Assembly: GCF_905475465.1 (NCBI RefSeq)
Contig: NC_062236.1
Location: forward strand, 878,001-942,000
DNA length: 64,000 nucleotides
Reading direction: 5' to 3'
Source: Pieris napi
Lineage: Eukaryota; Arthropoda; Insecta; Lepidoptera; Pieridae
The notes below the pieces were generated by a model. It did not search any database, had not been told where the DNA came from, and saw only the letters and a program-made list of their open reading frames with translations. Made by a program: the position numbers and the translations under genes. Each line of letters starts with the position of its first letter. Positions within the stretch are counted from its first letter, which is position 1. Of the stretch, positions 56,201 through 64,000 are shown one piece after another.

Positions 56201-56737
56201 GCAGGTATTAATCTGAACAATGAATAATCTCCATGGTAAATATATAGGAGTTTGGCAAAAAATCACAAAAGATTCGCAGCCAACAAAGACCCGAAATTTC
56301 CATACATATAACTAATGTCTCGCCTAACATTCGATTCGCACTTATTTTGATGAAATCTCCCCATGGTATTGTAGAACGGGTGGTATTTGGCAACACTGTG
56401 ACGTTATCTCGTACGATACGGGGTAATTTAATGGGTAATTTGGCCCGCGTCCTACGACAGAACAAGCATTTTTACGTTTATACACGGTTAAATTGAGTCG
56501 GCCGTCTCGTTACTGAATATCAAGCGCCATTTTGAGCTACTAAACATTTTAGAAGCTTCCTGAATTAAAGCACAGAATGTTACTTCGACTGAACAGGCTT
56601 TTTTGAACGTTGTCATGGAATATTGAACATTATTTTAAATTCTAAAGAAACGTCGCTATCTTAAATAATAATAAAGTATATTCTATTAAAAAAATACAAA
56701 TTAAATGGGTGCTAGTTTTGCTTTGTTTTTTTTTATA

Positions 56738-56855
56738 TAACAGGGATCAAGCGGGCTGGAGGCTCACCTTGTGTAAAGTGATACCCATGGACATTCTCAA
56801 TGCCAGGGGCCTCGCGAGTGCGTTGCCGGACTTTTAACAATTGGTACGCTATTAT
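56738..56855 (+). repeat. GGCCTTTTAAGAATTGG interspersed repeat
   Basis: AGCGGGCTGGAGGCTCACCT ... TGCGTTGCCGGACTTTTAAC. Confidence 0.65.
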
Positions 56856-56889
56856 ACTTAGTCTACGTTGGTTATTGTTATTTCCATTA

Positions 56890-57055
56890 CTTCGTGTTAC
56901 GCAGTATTTTACGCCTTTTGGGTAGATGCCTCCTCCTAAACTTCATTTGGATATGTTCATTGCTTCCTCCATCCGTTTCTCCCCAGAAACCTTTACTATG
57001 TCTTCAGCCCATCGCTTTTGTGGTTTTCCCACGTTTCCTTTTTCAGGGTGGCTAC
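56890..57055 (-). pseudogene. LINE ORF2 C-terminal fragment (RTE-like)
   Basis: Minus strand reads GNVGKPQKRWAEDIVKVSG, EKRMEEAMNIS, then stop and GGGIYPKGVKYCVT: the G.P..RW.DDI.K..G..W...A tail of RTE-like LINEs with Trp lost. Confidence 0.6.
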
Positions 57056-57432
57056 GGTCTCAGACCCTCAATCTTAACATTCAAATATAGATTTTACATT
57101 GTTTTTAATTTACGTAGCTATTACGAGTATATTCGAAATACATATTTTTAGTTTAATAATTTTTTTTCTTCGGCCGATCGTCACATTTTTTGGAAGTCAT
57201 TGCTTAGTTTTACTCGGGTTTTGTTAGACGCATTTTTATTTTGATTTAGGAATGCTTTAAAGTTTAAAGCTTCGAGTTGACTGTTATAATGCAGTCGAAA
57301 CGTAGAATTAATTAAATTATGCAATAAAATTGTTTCACAATAGAAATAATCCTTATAGGTGGTGAAGAATAATAGTTCAGTGTGTCAAAGCACATTAAGC
57401 TTGCTCAAGGCGGTGCATTCTCTCATAAGCCA

Positions 57433-57767
57433 TCTAATATATGAAATTCTCATGTCACAATGTTCGTTCCCATACTCCTCCGAAACGGCTCGACCGATTC
57501 TTATGAAATGTTTTATGCATATTCAGTAAATCTGAGAATCGGCTACTATCTATCTTTCAAAAGTGTTTAGGGGTGTCCACCCCAAAAAAGAATTGGGACA
57601 ATTTTTTTTTTTATGATACAGCATACAAAAATACATACAACTCTTAATTTTCACCCCTCTACGATCAACCTTTATTTTTTTATAGTAGATGGTTAATTTT
57701 ATTGAACTAACAAAATGTTTCCTAGAAATAATATAGATAGCAAAACAACGTTTGCCGAGTCAGCTAA
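57433..57767 (+). mobile_element. Non-autonomous Helitron (family H1)
   Basis: TCTAATATATGAAATTCTCA ... GTTTGCCGAGTCAGCTAA-T. The end CTAA fits the Helitron CTRR rule. Confidence 0.7.
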
Positions 57768-57781
57768 TAAAAACTATATAA

Positions 57782-58001
57782 AAGACCAGTACCTTCTAAG
57801 GTCGCAGATTCCTGTATCCGTTTCAAGTTCTGTATCTTTCTTAATAGACAAGTAGATGATCAGCCTTCTGTGCCTGACAGCCGGTTTCCTTACGATGATT
57901 TCCTTCACCGTACTACCAATTGTTGTATGCGCACTTATACTGTAGGACCATTGGTGCACAGCCGAGAATAGAACCTACGACCTGAGTGATGAGAGTCGCA
58001 T
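57782..58001 (-). mobile_element. tRNA-derived SINE, 5'-truncated
   Basis: Inverted body (GTAGATGATCAGCCTTCTGT, CATTGGTGCACAGCCGAGAA) ending at the B-box region and GATGAGAGTCGCAT. It starts 15 bp after the Helitron. Confidence 0.75.
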
Positions 58002-58009
58002 ATAAATGT

Positions 58010-59055
58010 AACAAAAAATTCTTATCCTTATTGAGTTGAAAACTGGTATATAATCTATGTTCATATTTTGTTCCCTACTACATAAAGGTAAACTTAAAAT
58101 ATAAACAAATATGAAAAGAGAAAACAAAAAATGCATATTTTCCTAAGAATTTACTGCGAAAATTTATTGCATAAAAGTTAAATAAGCTTGTAATAAAGAT
58201 AACTAGCTCATTATAAATCTGTGTTAGTCTCATATTTCGCGGCTAAGCGGTTGCCGCAAATATAAATATAGTGGAAATGAAAAGTGATATTAAAATGAGC
58301 TCGTGGTTTATCGAGAATTTTCTGCGGTTAATATTATAAAATGACTGATATCACTATTAAGAAAAATGAATAAAACCACAGAATGTTACTTTGATTGAAC
58401 TGAATCGTCGGTATCATAAATAATATTAATAAAGCCACTTTAATTGCATACTGTTAAAAAATTACAATATTTGATGGGTGTTAGTTTTTTTTGCTTTCAC
58501 GAGACTCTGGCCGTATTAGATATGTCCTGTTGGAGTATGAGGGTAATGGAATACAGAATGCATGTAACGCGTAGACTTGTTTGTTATAACCTCTCTTGCA
58601 GGCAGGGATAATTATAAATTAGTAAAATAGCCCATGGCATATATTACTAAGATATGGCTAAGTGCCTCGTATGAACACGAAATAAAGCTTTATAAACTTT
58701 CTCAGTTGTCTTATTAAATCCCCTGTTTTTCAAGTGAAAGTAAACAGGATTGGTTTAATTTCGGCCCGCTACTGACCGCCCCAACTAATCAGCTTATCCG
58801 TTTCAAAGGATTTATATCTTCTCTCTGACGTTTCATTAATTAATACAGCCCGATTAATTTCATTTGGATTTTCACCTGCGAGATAATTTCGTTGAAATCA
58901 ATGAATCTTGTGGGTATAGACTTTTTTTGTATTGAAATGAGTCTTAATCAATGTAGTACGATACATCTAGTAAATTATAGCTCCGAAATATACTTGTAGA
59001 CACATGGTTAATGTTTGGTGGACTCAACACTTAGACTTTCATTAGGTCCGTTATG
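58010..59055. other. Gene-free stretch
   Basis: No exon or element recognised. Confidence 0.4.
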
Positions 59056-59058
59056 CGT

Positions 59059-59260
59059 GAAGTCCTGGCTAACAAAGTCGGCCTAGCTCCTTCCAGAAGC
59101 ACTGAAGTCTTCTGGGCACTTCGCAACCTTCACGGAACGACCTCACAGCACAAAGAATTTCTATACGTTGATTAGCCACGCATTCCAGGACAACGTGGGT
59201 CACTGATTCCTCTGTGCTGAAACAGTATCTGCAACTTGTAGGCACAATAGGCCGATCTAG
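59059..59260 (-). pseudogene. LINE C-terminal zinc-knuckle fragment
   Basis: Minus-strand reading gives ILDRPIVPTSCRYCFSTEES, VTHVVLECVANQRIEILC, RRLQCFWKELGRLC, stop. CxxC...H...C (CRYC, THVVLEC) is the C-terminal knuckle of Jockey/R1-type LINE proteins. Confidence 0.6.
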
Positions 59261-59839
59261 TATATAAAACATTGAAAAAAAAACCACACAAATGGATAAT
59301 TTTTCTTATAAATAAGACTGCAATTAACATTTTATTTTTTACTAGTAAGTAGGTACTTTCTCCATGATACACATTTTCGATGGTCAAGGAGACTCCTTCC
59401 GATGTTTTTTTTCATACATTAAAACCTTATTTCTCCAATACAAAAACAAAGTGGAAAATTAGGCCATAGAGACTAAATTCCAGCAGAGCTATGTAGCGAC
59501 ATTTCTCTTGAAAATAATTCGAATTTCGAAGCAAATAGGTGTTAATAGAATTACAATACATCGCTCACCTAATAGACCCTTGTAGGGTTCGACTCAGATG
59601 GACCTCACGTCCCCAATTCACAAATTCCAATACCCCACGTCATTGGTTTGAATTTATTTCGGAAATTCCATTTCATTTGATTACAATTATTGACGCCCTG
59701 CGACTAACTGTATATTGATTAGATATTTATATCGACTAATGCATAGGGGACGTGTATCTATGTTTACACATTACATAGTGGTATGAGGCAGACACATTTC
59801 ATGTCTAAGATTTGCTGCACGGAACATTATGTAGTTATA

Positions 59840-60060
59840 GATAGAAAAAAACGTGTGTGTACTTATGTAAACGCTTTAGAAGTTATACTTCGAAATGCGT
59901 ACTCGTAACAAGGTAAAAATCTTTTTAAAATGTTTATCTTTCGCCTTATTCTACGTTTGTAGAAAAAACGACACTAACAATAGAAAAAAGGTATTTAATA
60001 CATTGAAAGTTTTATTATAACATATTATCTAGTCAAAGTTTATTCAAATATCACAAAAAT
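59840..60060. repeat. Dispersed repeat pair, copy 2
   Basis: Collinear with 27540-27760 (AATCTTTTTAAAATGTTTAT, TCTTTCGCCTTATT, CATTGAAAGTTTTATTATAA). Ends not defined. Confidence 0.6.
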
Positions 60061-60910
60061 ATTTTTTTACTCATTAAAGATTTGGACATATTTTTATTTT
60101 AAAATGTTGACTATGCTAACTTCAGGGTGTCGGTTTTTTGTGACGGTGTGGGGGTGTCGGTTTTATGTGACGGTGTGCGCGCGTTTCGTAAAAATTTACC
60201 CTCATAATTTTTCCCTAATGCGCCAAAAAAAACTTCAAAATTTTTTTATTTTATTTTTGTATTCCCATTTACAAAATTGTATAAGAAATACAAATGTAAT
60301 TTGTCCAATTCAGAAACGTAAATAATATTTATATAAAATAGAAAACAATTCATACACATACAAACACAACAATAAACAGTAATAGATTACAATATTTACA
60401 AAAAGACTATTTCTTACAGTACAGGTACAGGAACTGACATTAAGCAGACCTTTTGTCAGTTCACTCAACGGACAATTAAAAAAGTCTATCTATAATTATT
60501 TCTATGTAGGCCATTAATATTTCCATACATTGAGTCATGTGAGATTCCTGTTTCCGCAACAGGATAAGATGACTATGGAATACCCTTTCTCCCCCGGCTC
60601 GCGTCAATAAAACTTGTATTTTATCGGTAATTAAATGTCGTTACTGCAGTAACATTATTATGAATACTGCAATATTTATGAGCACATTACGTTCACAATG
60701 AAGCAACAAATGAATATAACTTCATCGACATGACAATCATGTTACATTAAAATATATTTAATGTTCATTTAAAATTAACAATTTTATTGACGGCAGTGCT
60801 GCGAGTAAAATGTTATCGTGTTTGAATCGTTTCGCACTTTAAATTTCCCGTAGTTTTTCATCCCAAACTTGCCTGGAAAATATGACTTCTTAGGAAGGTT
60901 ATTTGTCTAT

Positions 60911-61179
60911 GAGCAGTGTTGGCCTAGTGGCTTCAGCGTGCGACTCTCATCCCTGAGGTCGTAGGTTCGATCCCCGGCTGTGCACCAATGGACTTTCATT
61001 CCATGTGCATAACATTCGCTCGAACGGTGAAGGAAAACATCGCGAGGAAACCGGCTTGCCTTAGACCCAAAAAGTCAACGGAGTGCGTCAGGCACAGAAG
61101 GCTGATCACCTAGTTGCCTCTTAGATTACCAAATGATCATGAAACAGATACAGAAATCTGAGGCCCAGACCTAAAAAGA
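60911..61179 (+). mobile_element. tRNA-derived SINE, best-preserved copy
   Basis: GAGCAGTGTTGGCCTAGTGG, CTTCAGCGTGCGACTCTCAT, GGTTCGATCCCCGGCTGTGC: intact A-box-like and B-box runs. The body runs to ATCTGAGGCCCAGACCTAAA. Confidence 0.85.
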
Positions 61180-62204
61180 TTGTAGCGTATATGTTTATCG
61201 GAGAAATATCGTCATTCCATCAATGTGGACATCATTAGCGGGCTTAGTGGGCGTCATGCAAAAGACACGAATAATGATCGTACAGTATTTTATTTAGATT
61301 GATCCCTTTTAACATTACAAATAACACTAAGCTTAAATTATAACAAGTAGCGGGTACACCGATCGCACTTTTAATCACTATTTATTCAACCACAAACAAC
61401 ATAGACCCAACTCGGTCCAATGTCTCATCACCAGAATGCTCCACTGAATACTCAATCACAACTTCCCTGCTTTCCCTGAACGCACTGTTAAAATATCTAA
61501 CTTCAGTCCTAAGAGTGTGCAGAAATGTAATTTAAATATAAAATCTTAATACTACATTTTAGTTTCCGTAATTATATAAATTATAACGACAATAAATTCA
61601 TATCTCAAATTCAAGTTTCTCATCCACAAGATTTAAAAATCTTTGTCGAAGTTCACATTTACTACGGTATAACCAATTGCAACAACTTTTTTTAGATTCT
61701 ACCCTCATTTAGTTTTATAAGCAATAAAAATATAACCCGTATTAATATCTAATGACTATCTAACAAAACTGAACCAATTTGTTAAAGACACTGGAAGGAA
61801 CTAGCGTTTAAGATACAGGCTAGGCCTAGTTTAATCGCTAGTGCACATAGAATTATTTTATGTACGAGGTTGACCAAAATTATTAGTGAGAAAACAACGA
61901 TTCGTTGCATACTGTCCAAAGTCAAGATGGCGCCGCGGACACACTCGAGGCATTTGTTCGGCTCTGATGGGTCGTAACAATATTCGTACTTTTATTCGTT
62001 CAGTTATAACTCCTAATTATGAAGCAATTAAATCGAATCGAACAAAACAAATGGAATCAAATTAAATTATGATTCTTGAAAGAAATGGAAGGAATCTGAA
62101 TCATTCCATCAATAATAGAAACAAGCAATAAAAATCAACGGTCAATGGACTTGATCAGCGTTTATTTTCCACAGACTAACAAGCTATTAGTATTACAAGT
62201 AAAT
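61180..62204. other. Gene-free stretch
   Basis: The part 61915-61975 is GC-rich (GATGGCGCCGCGGACACAC) but I see no open frame with good borders. Confidence 0.4.
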
Positions 62205-62217
62205 AAAACATTAGTTT

Positions 62218-62485
62218 GGGGTCCTCATAGCCTAGCGGTCTTATTAAGTGGCAGCTAGGTGATGGGTACCGGGTTCGACTCCCGGTTCGAGGGCAAGTTT
62301 TAATTTAATTTAAATTTGTTCTCGGCCTTTGGGACGGTTGTGCGCTACCGGGCGAGTGCTTAAACCGTACATAGAGGACACTGTCGAATTTCTAAAAAAC
62401 AAGCACGAATTATATAAAAAAATCCTATACTTGACGCTGGCTAATGCACAAATCTAGCCATAGCCATAAAAAAAAAACAAAAAAA
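62218..62485 (+). mobile_element. Second tRNA-derived SINE family, with 13-bp TSD and poly(A)
   Basis: The head GTCCTCATAGCCTAGCGG ... GGGTTCGACTCCCGGTTCGA is tRNA-like (A box TAGCCTAGCGG, B box GGTTCGACTCC) and is followed by an unrelated body and A-rich tail. AAAACATTAGTTT flanks it exactly (62205-62217 and 62486-62498). The tRNA-like part is joined to a body, so it is a SINE and not a tRNA gene. Confidence 0.88.
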
Positions 62486-62498
62486 AAAACATTAGTTT

Positions 62499-64000
62499 TG
62501 ACACATGACAGATAATTAACAATGTAAATAAAGTTTCAATCGCAAATTATAAAAAAACGTTTGTCTCTACTCTTTGCTTCCGTAACTCAATACCTAATTG
62601 TACATTTCTTTATAAGGTAATCACTTTGATATCATATGGCCATAATCATAATCCAAGACATTTTGTATCTGAGTGTGTTAAAACGTTTGTTAATAATAAT
62701 TATAATTTTCTGATTTTTAGTACACACGATTTCAAAAAAATATCATTTATAATTTACAAATGTATGAAGTAATTAACAAAAAGATTCACATGTCTAAATG
62801 AAGTTTTAGCTCATTTTTATCTAAGAATATACAATTATTTGAACAGTACATAATTGTCACTTAAAATAAGTTAATAGGCACGTTCAAACACTCCAAATCC
62901 AAACAATTTTTTACAAAATACAAGAAATAGGAAAATAAATAAAGAACCCTGTAAACTCCCCGACCAGGTTAGTAAATATAAAGATTTTCTCATTAAGGTC
63001 GGTCCGGAGTGCGGGTTGAATATTAATTGGGATAAAAATATATACAGGTGGCTCACCGTCAATCAAGGTTATCTGTCTGTGTCACCGTCGACCTCGGACT
63101 AAAATGATTTATCTCTGGGTTTTTTAATCTTTTCAGGTTGACATTTTTATGCTAATTGTAACGTTTTTTCATAAGTAAACTGGCTAATCCGGCAAACATT
63201 GCATGATATAAAATATTCAACTTAATAGTGCTAATGGAAAGATTAAAAAACGAAAACGATATTTAAAAAAAAAACACGATACCTATCTAACAAACTACAA
63301 CATCAGCCGTTTCAGACGATACAAATATCTTTCTAGGGCGTTAGAAGATTTTTGTATCGTTAAAAAAAAATGCTTGTGTCAGGAGTTAAATTTAGTGGCG
63401 TTTGTTGTATGGATGTTCAGATATATGTTAAATGAAACACTCTGTTTAAAGGTGGGTAACAACTGGCTTTAATTGTAACCCAGCTTTTTGCAGGGGTTGC
63501 AACGCTGGATTAACAAAAAAACTAACTTGCCTTATTGCAGAGTACGTAAATCTCAGTGACACTTATGTTATTGGACGAAGTCTTTCTGAATAAATCTCTT
63601 TGGAAGCAGCTTAAGATCAAGGAGTTTGGTTACAATCTCTATAAAACGTGAATACTGTGTACATAGTATGTTAATATAGATAATAATCCCACATGCCTCG
63701 GAGTGCTTATTAAGATAGTACCTTGTATATTAACCAAACAAATTATTTTAAACCCAATTAATATTAAAGTTCTTCTACTATCCTACAGTGACTTTAGGAA
63801 ACAGTCTTAAATGAGTCGTTAGGACTAATTGGACATTAATTTTCGTAGCTAAGTTGCACTGATCTTTATATTTTTAATCTTCAATCTTAAGTTAACCGGC
63901 TGGGTTGTCTAAGAAAAACTGCTCTCAGTATTTATTTTACATCTTCTGACTACTTTTATTATTGAACGTACTTGAAGTTGAACTCAAACAAAAAATATGG
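62499..64000. other. Gene-free stretch
   Basis: AT-rich. CTGGCTAATCCGGCAAACAT at 63180 is a stub of a family H1 Helitron 3' end. Nothing else recognised. Confidence 0.4.

Noticed and set aside
62218..62300. tRNA gene
   Set aside because: The tRNA-like head is joined to a longer body with A tail and target-site duplications, so it is a SINE.

Overview
This is a eukaryotic, AT-rich, intron-containing and repeat-dense window, almost certainly from a moth or butterfly (Lepidoptera). I infer this from the repeat set: many short non-autonomous Helitrons (5' TCTATATATA, 3' CTAG-T), a tRNA-derived SINE with B box GGTTCGATCCCCGGC in at least ten places, RTE-like LINE remnants, palindromic MITEs, and a Nimrod/Draper-type phagocytosis receptor of insect type. 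I do not claim a species.

Only two protein-coding genes are supported. (1) At 120-7663 (+) a six-exon gene encodes a 753-residue membrane receptor: signal peptide, full EMI domain ending in the CCxGY motif, about 15 NIM/EGF-like repeats, an acidic Ser/Thr/Asn stalk, one transmembrane helix and a short tail. All exon phases close exactly (2262 nt, 754 codons with stop). Its middle carries a near-identical 192-bp unit repeated four times. (2) At 32928-35270 (+) a single coding exon encodes a 780-residue leucine-rich-repeat receptor-like protein with signal peptide, about 15 LRRs, a C-terminal cysteine cap, one transmembrane helix and a 31-residue tail. A probable intron lies in its 3' UTR.

The rest is intronic or intergenic and mostly mobile-element debris. 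8-24 kb: Helitrons (including two head-to-tail with no base between them), Harbinger-like and palindromic MITEs, an RTE LINE fragment and SINEs. 24-32 kb: an unassigned AT-rich block ending in a CpG-rich segment with a short membrane-spanning ORF, a GC-rich Harbinger-like element and LINE fragments. 36-64 kb has no recognisable coding exon. It holds a LINE inserted in a Helitron, a SINE interrupted by a MITE, a set of nested palindromes at 53.3-54.2 kb containing three further MITE insertions, and a clean SINE at 62.2 kb with 13-bp target-site duplications.

The two genes are both single-pass surface proteins with extracellular recognition repeats. The sequence gives no evidence that they act together.
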